Shown: piece after piece, positions 1 to 9,085 of the stretch
How positions within the stretch are numbered: position 1 is the first letter of the stretch
How the letters are laid out: each line of letters begins with the position of its first letter
Source: Candidatus Altimarinota bacterium
GTDB taxonomy: Bacteria > Patescibacteriota > Gracilibacteria > BD1-5 > UBA6164
Direction: 5' to 3'
Assembly (NCBI GenBank): GCA_943356435.1
Contig: CALREY010000010.1
Location: 1-57,383, forward strand
Length of the DNA: 57,383 nt
Translations under genes and position numbers: made by a program
The notes under the pieces: model-generated
Told to the model about the DNA's origin: nothing
Databases searched by the model: none
Seen by the model: only the letters and a program-made list of their open reading frames with translations

Positions 1-1
1 T

Positions 2-148
2 TCATCAGCAAATATTTCATGAAACATAGCAAGTATATCTGTATCAAGTTGAACGTGAATATGATATATTGATTATCAAGTAACTGATTGAACAAATACA
101 AATCCTACAACTTATAGAATATCTATTAATGACTTAGATTGAGAATAA
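2..148 (+). CDS. C-terminal end of a surface/repeat protein (partial)
   Basis: The reading frame is open from the window edge to a TAA and gives 48 residues rich in Ser, Thr, Gly, Ile and Asn, ending in a short Asp/Glu-containing tail. Four glycines are encoded by TGA. The composition (alternating beta-type residues, no charged core) resembles the end of an extracellular beta-sandwich or cadherin-like repeat, but too little is present to name a family. It is followed at once by a terminator and converges on the prepilin-like gene. The start lies outside the window. Confidence 0.6.
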
Positions 149-149
149 A

Positions 150-180
150 AAAAAAATGAGATAAAATCTCATTTTTTTAG
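150..180. terminator. Bidirectional intrinsic terminator
   Basis: An AAAAAATGAGAT / ATCTCATTTTTT hairpin with A- and T-tracts on both sides sits between two convergent genes, so it can serve both strands. Confidence 0.75.
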
Positions 181-187
181 TATTTTA

Positions 188-2368
188 TTAATTTGGAGAT
201 TGATAATTATCAGTAGTTCATCAATTATCTCAAGTATTTACAATAGGGAGTTTTTTATATATTTTTACATAGTTTATTATATCATTAAATTGTTTTGAAT
301 AGTCATTTTTACTTCAAATAAATAATATACTACCATTATTATATATAGGATAATTATTAATAATATTAGTTCATAAATTATTTTTATCTATATATAATGA
401 GTAATTTCATTTTTCATTTTTTAATACTATATTATGAAACATTCAATCATAATAAGTTGATAAATCTATTGCAGAAAATATAGCAGTACTATTTTTAATA
501 AATAATTTTCAATAATTATAATCAAAATATGCTTTTAATGTGTTGTTAAAATCAAATAGGTATCTATCAGAATTTGGATTATTCATAGGAAATTTTACAT
601 TCATCTCAATAGCAAAATCATCTCATAAATTCAATCAAGAGTATTTTAAATAATCCTTATCATTGTCTCATGTATTTCAAACATTATCTAATAATATTCA
701 TTTATCATTTCATTTTGTATAAAAATTTGTACCATTAATCCAAGACCATCAATTATCAATTAAACCTGTATTAGAAGATGCATGATTTAATGCTTCAGGT
801 TTAAAATCTTTTACTATATCAGTAGATCAACTTTTATACATATTATAATTTTTTTCTACATCATAGGGTGCATAAGCATACAATGTATATCATGATGCAG
901 TTAATCATGTATCTGCTTCACTATCCTGACACACATCTCATATCTTAAAACTCTTACATATATCAACATCCGCAGTTAAATCTGTATGGTCAGGAGTTAG
1001 AGATATTTCATTTAGATTTTTTATTACAGATTGATTAAATTCTTCTATTCTTTTCTTGTATTCTTCTGTTTTAGTTTTTGGGTCTACACTATATTTAGGT
1101 ATTTTAAAATTAATTCCTCAAATGTATATTGTAGATTCTGTATTTGTAGCATTTGTATCTGTGGAGATAATAGCATCATTAGTAGCTACTTCTGTTGTGT
1201 ATGGTATTAATTTATTTGTATTATCTCTGTTTAATCTCTTTCTTTTAGGGTGATTGTTAATTTTCTTATCAACCTTTACTTTTTCTATTATTTTTTTTCA
1301 TTTATAAGTTTTTACTTCTACTCAATCTTCTAGTACAGGAGTTCAATTTGCATCTTTTACTGTTTCTTCTAGACTACCACTAGCATCAATTGTATCTGGA
1401 GTGTCAGTAGTAGCTGTTTCTAATATTGCTACTTCTCATTCTAGTACTACTACATCTGTATCTGTTGCTTTAGTTACTCAGAATATTGTTCATCTAACTG
1501 CGGCACTTGAGTCAGAAGTATATACTTCGAATTCTGAGTTGTCATTTAGTTTCGTTGCTTTTGTCCATATTTGTCATGCTTCTAGTCATAGTTGTACTAG
1601 TGTATTTAGATTATCTTTTCCTTTGAAATTCAGTTTATTAAGTGTTAGTTTAGAATTAGGTTCTAGAACTGAAACTGATCCATCAGAGAAAAATAATTCT
1701 AGTCATGATACTGCTGTTGTTACATTTTTTCAATTAACTGTCACTTTTCAATCTAGAGCTATTTCTATTGTATCTCATTCTCTATAAACATTTTTATCCT
1801 TATCTGTTGCTATCATTATTAGCTCATCTGGATTGTATGGGAAATTTGTTTCTGATCAGTTGTATACGAAATTTGGTCAGTTATATTCTCTGATTAGATT
1901 GTATGGTCAGTTTTCTGCTGCATAGTTTCATATTACTTTTGATACTACATTTCCATCTATTATTTGTATAGAAGCTACTTCAAATTCATTAGTATTTTTT
2001 GCTTTACCATAAGCATAATACGAATGTGTTCTAGGGTCTAGAGGTATTACATCCAAGTATTGTTTCGGAATTGTATCTTCTGTCAGACTACCATATACTC
2101 CAAAAGTATCAGCATCTTCATAAGCATGAGCATAACTCGTATCTATTTTGAAATAGTTGGTATTTCATCCTGGATTTGGTAGAGTCTTGTTCTCCTGTAT
2201 ATATTGTTCTAGAGCATTATTGATAGTTTTTGTATCTGCTACTACTTTTGTATTTGATACATTTTCATCGTATCATTTTTTAGAATTTATTCATATCACA
2301 GCCAATAACACAATTATAGAAATTGCTATTATTATCTCGATTATAGAAAATCATTTTTTGTTGTTCAT
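188..2368 (-). CDS. Large prepilin-like surface protein with LamG-like C-terminus
   Basis: The protein has 726 residues when TGA is read as Gly. The N-terminus is a class III (type IV) prepilin signal: basic MNNKK, then G6 (a TGA codon) as the -1 cleavage residue, F7 at +1, Glu at +5 and a hydrophobic stretch to about residue 29. This predicts processing by PilD-type prepilin peptidase and export by a type IV pilus or pseudopilus machine. Residues 30-200 resemble the globular part of pseudopilins. The middle is Thr/Asp/Val rich and probably a linker. Residues about 530-720 look like a concanavalin A/LamG-type jelly roll, possibly glycan binding. At 726 residues it is far longer than a normal pilin (120-180). 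No pilus assembly genes are nearby. The start is the only ATG that supplies the signal. Confidence 0.8.
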
Positions 2369-2477
2369 AATTTATTGTTAGAAATTATTGATATAAATTT
2401 TATTCATTTTTTTTAGAAAATAAAGCTAATAATATAAAACATTTTGACAAAAACTTATAATGTTTTATGAATATTTT
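2369..2477. promoter_or_regulatory. Intergenic region between divergent prepilin gene and thr leader
   Basis: AT-rich spacer. A TTGACA at 2444-2449 on the plus strand could be a second, upstream promoter for the thr leader transcript. TTGTCA-like boxes on the minus strand may drive the prepilin gene. No ORF is seen here. Confidence 0.35.
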
Positions 2478-2505
2478 TTGACAAAATCATTAAAACTAAT
2501 ATATT
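2478..2505 (+). promoter_or_regulatory. Promoter of the thr leader-thrS transcript
   Basis: A consensus -35 TTGACA (2478-2483) is followed after 16 bases by TATATT (2500-2505). A start near 2512 would give about 20 bases of 5' leader before the Thr-rich peptide. Confidence 0.65.
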
Positions 2506-2532
2506 AAATTTAATATTTCTTAACAAGGCACC

Positions 2533-2592
2533 GTGAACCTAGCACAACTTGTAACCATAACTACTACAACTACTACTTCTATACACAAATAG
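2533..2592 (+). CDS. Threonine leader peptide (attenuator control ORF)
   Basis: GTG-to-TAG ORF of 19 residues, MNLAQLVTITTTTTTSIHK, with seven Thr codons, six of them consecutive (2560-2577). An AAGG at 2525-2528, four bases before GTG, is a plausible ribosome site, and TAA at 2521-2523 excludes a longer in-frame start. The known parallel is thrL of enteric bacteria. The next conventional gene downstream is threonyl-tRNA synthetase, and the ORF sits between a good promoter and a terminator with a competing antiterminator. The inferred role is to sense charged tRNA-Thr through ribosome stalling. Too short for homology support, so the call rests on codon content and RNA architecture. Confidence 0.82.
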   Translation: MNLAQLVTITTTTTTSIHK

Positions 2593-2643
2593 GGGATTTT
2601 TGTTTGGTGAAATATGAAATAAAAATAACAAAAACTCTTATTT
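2587..2643 (+). promoter_or_regulatory. Antiterminator of the thr attenuator
   Basis: Bases 2587-2604 can pair with 2627-2643 (17 pairs, one bulged A, two G-U). The 5' arm contains the leader stop codon, and the 3' arm consumes the 5' arm of the terminator at 2634-2665, so the two structures exclude each other. A ribosome stalled on the Thr codons leaves the 5' arm free (antitermination); one that reaches the stop covers it (termination). Confidence 0.78.
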
Positions 2644-2665
2644 AGCAATAAATAGGAGTTTTTTT
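2634..2665 (+). terminator. Attenuator terminator upstream of thrS
   Basis: Eleven-pair stem ACTCTTATTTA / TAAATAGGAGT (one G-U), loop GCAA, then seven T. It lies 42 bases after the leader peptide stop and shares its 5' arm with the antiterminator. Confidence 0.85.
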
Positions 2666-2690
2666 GAGCAAGATATAGACGACCAAGCTC

Positions 2691-2743
2691 CAACAGACCA
2701 CCTCCTGCCTTTCAGGCATCCCCCTCCTTACTAAGGAGGGGGA
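2691..2743. repeat. Left terminal inverted repeat of DUF559 element copy 1
   Basis: CAACAGACCACC followed by CTGCC, a short TTTCAGGCAT insert absent from the right end, then the palindrome CCCCCTCCTTACTAAGGAGG. Its reverse complement lies at 3122-3164. GC content far exceeds the surroundings. Confidence 0.75.
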
Positions 2744-2769
2744 AATAAGGAAAAATTTATAATAAATAT

Positions 2770-3120
2770 ATGGATAGGATTAATAATAAAACTAGTTTAA
2801 AAATTACTAGACAAATATTGAGAAATAATTTAACTGATTCTGAAAATTATTTATGGGATAAATTAAAATGATCCAAATTAAATTGAATAAAATTTAGAAG
2901 GCAACATTCTATAGATAGATATATAGTTGATTTTTATTGTCCTAAGTACAAATTAGCGATAGAAGTTGATTGAAATGTACATATAGATAGAAAGGAATAT
3001 GACGAAATAAGAACAGAATTTTTAAATTCATGATGAATTAATGTTATAAGATTTACAAATGATGAAGTATTAAATGATATAAATACTGTTATATCAAAAA
3101 TTTTATCTTTTATAACTTAA
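2770..3120 (+). CDS. DUF559 domain endonuclease-like protein (element copy 1)
   Basis: 116 residues, the usual size of a stand-alone DUF559 protein. The family is related to Vsr-type very-short-patch repair nucleases (PD-(D/E)XK fold). Visible features are an N-terminal helix with ARxLR-like spacing (TRQILRNNLTDSE), a W-x-x-L segment, then KFRRQHSIDRYIVDFYCP, IEVDGNVH and the C-terminal VIRFTNDEVLND, which match the conserved blocks. The likely catalytic acids are the Asp of VDFYC and the Glu/Asp of IEVDG. Glycines in LKGSKLNGIKF and VDGN are TGA codons, so the gene is adapted to this code. It is 70 percent or more identical by eye to the copy at 9086. Confidence 0.85.
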
Positions 3121-3121
3121 T

Positions 3122-3164
3122 TCACCCCCTCCTTAGTAAGGAGGGGGCAGGGGGTGGTCTGTTG
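3122..3164. repeat. Right terminal inverted repeat of DUF559 element copy 1
   Basis: The palindrome CCCCCTCCTTAGTAAGGAGG followed by GCAGGGGGTGGTCTGTTG, the mirror image of the left end. The DUF559 stop codon lies two bases before it. Confidence 0.75.
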
Positions 3165-3232
3165 GGTTATTCTATAGGCATTGGCTTGGAGCTTATTTAT
3201 GAAAAAATAATTTTATTACTTAAAAATTAACT

Positions 3233-5140
3233 ATGATACTTTTATCTACAAAGAGACATTCTCTAGCACACGTGATGGCGCAAGCTGTGAAACAATTATT
3301 TCCTGAAGCAAAAATAGCAACTGGTCCAGATACTGAAGACGGGTTTTATTATGATTTTGATTTTGGAACTATTGAATTTTCAGATAAAGATTTGAAAGAA
3401 GTAGAAAAAACTATGAAAAGAATCATTACTCAAAATCAAGATTTTAGAAAATTTGAAGTCAGTTTTGATGAAGCAAGAAAAATATTAAATGAAATGTGAG
3501 AATGATTCAAAAATGAATTAGTAGACAAAATTGAAGCAGGTGATTTCAAAAACAAAGAAAAATTATCTGATAGAATCAGTTTTTATCTAAATATTTCAAA
3601 ATGAGGTAAGGAAACAGAATTACAAAATTTTCTAATGCATTTTTCTCCCCTTGATAAGGGGGAGATGTCTGGTAAGACAGAGGGGGTTTTTCCAATTGAA
3701 CTAGACTGAGACCAAGTAAAAAATCTAAAATTTATAGATATGTGTACTGGTCCTCATGTAGAAAATACTAAAGAATTGGATGCAAATAGTTTCAAATTGG
3801 TTAGAGTAGCAGGAGCATATTGGCTTGGTAACAGCGATAATAAACAATTGACTAGAATATATGCTTATGCTTTTGATAACAAAGAAGAACTAGATAAGCA
3901 TGTAAATATGATAGAAGAAGCAAAGAAAAGAGATCATAGAATTATCTGAGCTAAACTTAAATTGTTTACTATTTCTGATTTAGTAGGGCCTTGATTACCA
4001 CTATTGCAACCTGCTTGAATGATTATTAGACAATCAATAGAAACTTATCTATGGGAATTGCATTCACAAAGAGGATATCAAAAAGTATGGACTCCACATC
4101 TTGCAAAAGAAGCATTGTATGAGACTTCATGACATGCAGGGCATTATTTAGAAGATATGTTCAAAGTGTATGGTGGTACTAGTAAAGAAACATTTTTCTT
4201 GAAACCTATGAACTGTCCTCATCATATGCAATTATTTGCTGACAATCAATTCTCATATAGAGATATGCCAGTTAGATATTTCGAACCTGCAACTATTTAT
4301 AGAGATGAAAAATCATGACAATTATCAGGTCTTACTAGAGTAAGAGCAATTACACAAGATGATGGGCATTTATTCTGTAGAGTAAGCCAAATAAAAGATG
4401 AAGTAAAAACTATTACAGATATCATAAAAGAGTATTATAATACACTATGAATGACAGATGATTATTGGGTATCTCTATCAGTTAGATGAGAAGATAAATC
4501 AAAATATCTATGAGGTGACGATGTTTGGGAATTAGCAGAATGAGCACTAGAAGAAGCTGCTAAAGAAAATGAGCTACCTTATAAAAGAGTAGAATGAGAA
4601 GCAGCATTTTATGGACCAAAACTAGATTTCATGTTCAAAGATGCTATAGGTAGAGAATGGCAATTAGCAACTATTCAATGTGATTTCAACCTACCAGTTA
4701 GATTTGATTTGAGTTTCACAAATGAAAACAATGAAAAAGAAAGACCAGTAGTAATACATAGAGCAATTTCAGGTTCATTTGAAAGAGGTATGTGAGTATT
4801 AATAGAACATTTTGCCGGAGTATTCCCACTATGGATGGCTCCTAGACAAGTTATTATAGTACCAGTATTACCAAAATTCGATGATTATGCACAAACAGTT
4901 TTGGATACATTGAAATCTGCATGAATCAGAGCAAGTGCTGATTTCTCTACAGATTGATTGAATAAAAAAGTTAGAAATGCTGAAAAAATGCATAACAATT
5001 ACATACTAGTAATAGGAGAACAAGAAGAAAATGACAAAACAGTATCAGTAAGAAATTACAAGACAAAAGAACAAACAGTAGAAGGATTAGAAGAATTCAA
5101 AACTAGAATATTAAATGAAATAAATACTAGAAGTTTATAG
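3233..5140 (+). CDS. thrS: Threonyl-tRNA synthetase
   Basis: 635 residues. Charges tRNA-Thr in the cytoplasm. The editing domain is present with HSLAH (residues 9-13) and CTGPH (171-175). The class II core has the zinc ligands C328 (in MNCPHH), H379 (DDGH) and H509 (HRAISGS), and an anticodon-binding C-terminus. The usual N-terminal TGS domain is missing: the editing HxxxH is at residue 9 rather than about 73. Residues about 138-154 are encoded by a GC-rich palindromic repeat in frame (3643-3690). Expression is probably set by the Thr leader attenuator, now separated from the gene by the DUF559 element. No strong ribosome site precedes the ATG. Confidence 0.97.
3643..3690 (+). repeat. GC-rich palindromic repeat inserted in frame in thrS
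   Basis: TCTCCCCTTGATAAGGGGGAGA followed by a TGTCTGGTAAGACA stem and AGGGGG. It contrasts with the AT-rich gene around it, falls in the poorly conserved linker between the two halves of the editing domain, keeps the frame open, and resembles the repeats at 8143-8236 and 10438-10562. Confidence 0.7.
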
Positions 5141-5143
5141 TAT

Positions 5144-5170
5144 AAAAACCTGATTTGAATCAGGTTTTTA
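5144..5170 (+). terminator. Terminator after thrS
   Basis: AAAAACCTGATT / AATCAGGTTTTT hairpin starting four bases after the thrS stop. Confidence 0.85.
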
Positions 5171-5210
5171 ATATTTTGTATTGACATTGTAAAATATTAT
5201 GTTAAAAGTA

Positions 5211-5240
5211 TTGACAATTAAGAAAAAATAAGTATATAAA
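5211..5240 (+). promoter_or_regulatory. Promoter of the PPK2-family gene
   Basis: TTGACA at 5211-5216, 16 bases, then TATATA(AA) at 5233-5240. Another TTGACA at 5181 lacks a convincing -10. The ATG follows 35 bases later. Confidence 0.55.
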
Positions 5241-5274
5241 GAGTTGTATAAATTATTATTAATAATATAAAAGA

Positions 5275-6462
5275 ATGAATCATAAAAATACTCATATATC
5301 GGATCCAAATGTAGATAAAATATTGAAACAAACTACATGAATGACATATAAAGAGTTATCTCACTTAGAAAATCAAGAAAATCAAGATGCACAAAAAAAG
5401 AAACTAAGAAAATATATAGATAATTTTTTGGTACAAAGATTTTGAATTGATTTAAAAGATGCTTTAGAAATAGTAAAAGATAATAAGATATTCAAAGTAT
5501 TACTTGATGAAGTGTTAATTGCATTACTTTGACATACATTAGAAGAATTAAAAGTAATGGTTACAGAAAAAAAATATGAAAAAAAGTTGAATAAATATAG
5601 AGATTGATTAGCTTTATGGGAAGAATTTACTAGAGATACTAAAAATAAAGTTATAGTTACATTGGATGGTAGAGATACAGCTTGAAAATGAAGTAACATT
5701 CTAAAAGTTTCTCAAGATTTACCAAAAGATAGATATAGTATTAAAGCATTTGGTAAACCTAAATTCATAGATAAATTTGAGTACAATCATTTCTTAAAAT
5801 ATGTTAAATATTTTCCTTGAGAAGAATGATGAATAACTTTTTTTGATAGATCTTGGTATAACAGAGCTTGAGTTGAAGCTGTTATGTGATTTTGTACGGA
5901 TGAAGAATATAATTGGTTCATGGAAAATGTAAGTGAGTTTGAAAAAACTCAAATTATAGAACAATGAATTAATTATGTAAAAATATATTTATCAATTGCA
6001 AAGAATACTCAAGAAGAAAGATTGAAATTAAGAAAAGCAAGAATCAGAAAAAGATATAAAATATCTCCTATAGATCAACAAGCACAAAAAAAGTGGAATT
6101 ATTATACTTTAGCAAAGGCAAAAATTCTTGAATTGACAGACAGTGAACATGCACCATGGACAGTTGTAGATTCAAATGAAAAATGGGATTCAGCAGTAGA
6201 AATAATTAAAGCAATAATTAATACTTCTGGTGAAGTAGCAGATGTAATCACTAAAGAATTGTGATTAAATCTTGTACCTAATGATTCAGTTGTTAGATCA
6301 GCAAATCTTGAATTAGAAAGAATGGGGAACGCATGAGATTTAGAAAAAATGAAAGAATACTTTAAGTTTAATGAACTTAATGAACAAGAACAAAAAGAAC
6401 TACAAGAATTAAAGGATAGTTTGATATTTGATAAAGAGAATTACATATATATAAAGAAATAA
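5275..6462 (+). CDS. Polyphosphate kinase 2 family protein
   Basis: 395 residues. PPK2 enzymes move phosphate between polyphosphate and nucleotides (NDP or NMP). Residues 131-140 (DGRDTAGKGS) form the family Walker A with the catalytic Asp, with both P-loop glycines encoded by TGA. The lid/Walker B region FFDRSWYNRAGVE lies near residues 188-200, and the C-terminal KWNYYTLAKAKIL and APWTVVDSNEKW blocks are typical of the family. An N-terminal extension of about 110 residues is helical and charged, longer than in single-domain PPK2. It could regenerate nucleotides in an organism with reduced energy metabolism. It stands alone with its own promoter and terminator. Confidence 0.9.
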
Positions 6463-6481
6463 TATACATTATTTCTTTTTT
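6454..6481 (+). terminator. Terminator overlapping the PPK2 stop codon
   Basis: AAAGAAATAAT / ATTATTTCTTT stem whose 5' arm contains the last codons and TAA of the gene. Confidence 0.75.
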
Positions 6482-6545
6482 ATTTTCTTGACTTATATAT
6501 CTTTTCTTTTATGATACTTTTTTAAAAATATTATATAACAATCAT

Positions 6546-7673
6546 ATGCAAGCATTAGAGAAAACAGATATAGAGTATTTACTACTAGAATTGGGGGAAT
6601 ACTGAAAAAGCTTATGAGATATTTCAAGTGTATCAGAGGAAGTATTTGAGATAATAAATACAGCAAATGGAAATACAAATACTAGTTATGATCACAAAGT
6701 GTGGGTAAAAAACACTATGGATTTGAGGAGATTTCCTATGCTGGATAAAATATTGGATGACAATGTTTTTTCTCATCAACTTAGACTTTTTCAAATACTA
6801 AAAGAATTAACATATTTTTTTAATATTATAAATCAAGAAAGACCAGAGTGAGATAAAATAGACTTAAAATATGCATTAAATCTAGCTTCAATTCATGATG
6901 ATACTGAATGAGTAAATCCTTTTAAAGACATCCCAACTATTATAAAAATATCATTAAGTGATAAGGCAAAAGAAATCTTAGACGAAGTAGAAATAGCCTG
7001 TATAGAAATATTATCAAAAAATCAATCAGACCATTTAAAAATTGAATCAACAGAAGACTTAAAATCTAAATATCTAGATTCATTAAATAAAAATTCAATG
7101 GAATGACAACTTGTGTCATATTTAGACAAAGTGGATTGATTTATGTATTGTGTACATGAAATATTTGCTTGAAATAAGCAATTTTTGAGTCCTTTTCAAG
7201 ATTATGTTAGATTTCTAACTGAAATAAGAGATAATAAATCAAAATATCCAAAAATCAGATATTTAATAGATGGTGATAAAAATGATTTCGAAAAAAAAGT
7301 AACATCATGATTTCCATATAATATAAATAGGATATTATCAAAGCAAGAATTAACAGCATATTCTGAATTAAATAGAAGAAAAAACGCAGTTAAATTATTT
7401 GATATAGATAGTTTATTGACTATTGTTCCACATGTATTAGATATTCATAATAACTCTGAAACTAATCTATTAGTAGATAAAAAACCTGAATATAGGGAAT
7501 TAATAATAAATGATTCAAAAAATCATTTAAATAAATTACCACTTGCTGATATATACACTACACAATATGAATTTTATGAAGCATGGAAAATAGCTTATGC
7601 TAAAATCTGATACCAAGAATTGAATTGAAATATAAAGTTTTGATTTGATATGATGTACCCAAAATCAACATAA
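6546..7673 (+). CDS. HD-domain phosphohydrolase-like protein
   Basis: 375 residues. An HD-superfamily metal site is suggested by His near residue 77 (SHQLRLFQILKEL) and HDDTEG near residue 117, spaced as in YfbR-like 5'-nucleotidases and related hydrolases. A later helix-rich segment (LVSYLDKVDGFMYCVHEIF) contains the Asp expected to complete the site. The C-terminal half, about 180 residues, has no family I recognise. Substrate unknown; nucleotides are the family precedent. The gene is flanked by terminators and appears monocistronic. Three or more internal glycines are TGA. Confidence 0.6.
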
Positions 7674-7676
7674 ATA

Positions 7677-7710
7677 AATAAACTCTAATTTGCGTTAGAG
7701 CTTATTTTTT
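7677..7710 (+). terminator. Terminator after the HD-domain gene
   Basis: CTCTAA / TTAGAG stem with flanking AATAA/TTATT pairing and a run of six T. Confidence 0.75.
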
Positions 7711-7740
7711 GTATACTTTCAAAAACTTTTTTATACAAAT

Positions 7741-8928
7741 ATGATATACGATATAATTATAATTTGAGCATGAGCAGCATGACTTTTTGCTTGAATAAAC
7801 ACTCCTAAAAATTTAAATAAACTAATTCTAGAAAAAAATGACAAACCTTGAATAAAGGTTTTATTGTCGTGAGGTGAAAGAGCAAATGTTTCAAATATGA
7901 ATATTGAGCCAGAAAGAGATTATTTCACACAGAATAAAAAATCACTTTTAAGCGTGTTCAAAAAATATAATCAATGGGATATAATGAGTTTTTTTGCTAG
8001 TGTATGAGTGAATATAGTAGAAGAAGATAGAGGTAGATTGATATTAGAAAGTGGAGATAGCAAAGAATTATTAGCTGTATTATTAAGAGAACTTAAAAAA
8101 AATAATTGTGATTTGAGAGTTAAACAAGATGTGAAAAAAATAATCCCCCTATCCCTACCTTTCCCCTCAGGGGAGAAAGGAGTAGAACAAAATGTAGCTG
8201 CTTCTCTCCCTTGAGGGGAGACTGAGAGGGGGATTTTTGAAATTGTAGTCGAAAATTGAGAAAAATATCATACAAAAAATGTAATAGTTTCAACTGGATG
8301 AAAGAGTTTTTTTCAAGTATGAACGACTTGAGAATGATATAATTTCGCCAGAGAAATGTGAATAAATATTATTACTCCATATAGAACTCTTTGCGGAATG
8401 AGTACAAAAAGAGATTTGAGTGAGATAAGCTGAGTAAGTAGTGATTTGGATATGAGTCTATTGGATAAAAATAGTAAAAATACAATATATAGGGAAGTTT
8501 GACCTATGCTTTTTACTCATTTTTGAATCAGTTGACCTATAGTTCATAATTTGAGTAATTCTATATGAGAATATTTGAATAAATTGTGATTAGAAGAAGA
8601 ATTATTTGAGAAATATATACTTGATAATCTGAGTTTGAAATTGGTATTTGATATAGAAAAAACTCCAAAGAGACTAGTTAAATTTTTTGAATTATCAGAA
8701 CAAAATATTGAGATAATATTAGAATTACAAAATTGGAGAAGTTGGAAAGAAGCAAAAGCAACTTGAGGTTGAATAGATATGAATGAACTCGATAAAAATA
8801 TGCAGTCAAAAAAATATCCATGATTGTATTTTATATGAGAAGTAGTAGATATTACAGGGAAAACATGAGGTTTCAATTTACAATGGGCATGGAGTAGTGC
8901 TTATGTTTGTAGTAAAAGTTTTGATTAG
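7741..8928 (+). CDS. HI0933/YhiN-family NAD(P)/FAD-dependent flavoprotein
   Basis: 395 residues. The family binds FAD and catalyses poorly defined reductions. The N-terminal Rossmann GAGAAG (9-14) has TGA-encoded glycines, followed by LSGGERANVSN, the family block that usually reads GGGRCNVTN; here Cys is replaced by Ala. The C-terminal FAD-contact block YFIGEVVDITGKTGGFN (about 361-378) is well conserved. Residues about 135-166 are translated from a GC-rich palindromic repeat unit, an in-frame insertion in a surface region. The gene is followed by a cluster of DUF559-type repeats. Confidence 0.88.
8143..8236 (+). repeat. GC-rich palindromic repeat inserted in frame in the flavoprotein gene
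   Basis: Two palindromic halves, TTTCCCCTCAGGGGAGAAA and CTCTCCCTTGAGGGGAGA, lie between outer inverted ends (AATCCCCCTA near 8143; GAGGGGGATT near 8228). No TAA or TAG occurs in the gene frame; one TGA inside is read as Gly. The structure is the same as the intergenic unit at 10438-10562. Confidence 0.75.
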
Positions 8929-8953
8929 AATTAACAAACTTCCTCATAACGCC

Positions 8954-9003
8954 TATCAAGGCAACAGACCACCCGTCTTATAATAGACCACCCCATAATT
9001 TCT
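8954..9003. repeat. Solo/partial DUF559-element terminus
   Basis: TATCAAGGCAACAGACCACC occurs at 8954-8973 and again at 9003-9022, with a short AGACCACCCC copy between them. The first looks like a terminus left without its element, directly next to copy 2. Confidence 0.6.
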
Positions 9004-9085
9004 ATCAAGGCAACAGACCACCCCCTGCCTTACAGGCATCCCCCTCCTTACTAAGGAGGGGGAAATAGACTATAAATATATTAAT

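Larger units (their letters stand above)
2691..3164 (+). mobile_element. DUF559-carrying inverted-repeat element, copy 1
   Basis: The segment is bounded by long imperfect inverted termini. The left begins CAACAGACCACC and continues into CCCCCTCCTTACTAAGGAGG; the right is the mirror image ending in GGTGGTCTGTTG. It holds a single gene, a DUF559 nuclease. Copy 2 at 9004-9479 has the same layout, the same termini and a homologous gene in an unrelated context, which argues for mobility. No transposase is present. It separates the thr attenuator from thrS. Confidence 0.72.

Noticed and set aside
1056-2381. Plus-strand ORFs of 65-128 codons over the prepilin gene
   Set aside because: They are shadows opposite a continuous 726-codon minus-strand gene with a clear prepilin signal; their products have no sensible features.
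2533-2592. Chance short ORF rather than leader peptide
   Set aside because: Six successive Thr codons, ribosome site, and mutually exclusive hairpins in front of thrS are too coherent to dismiss; kept as a feature.
2533-2665. T-box riboswitch upstream of thrS
   Set aside because: No specifier-loop architecture or the conserved T-box bulge sequence is present; the Thr-rich ORF with alternative hairpins explains the region better.
3233-5140. thrS and many other genes appear broken into several fragments
   Set aside because: All breaks are at TGA in a constant frame and align with conserved glycines, so they are sense codons and not frameshifts or pseudogenes.
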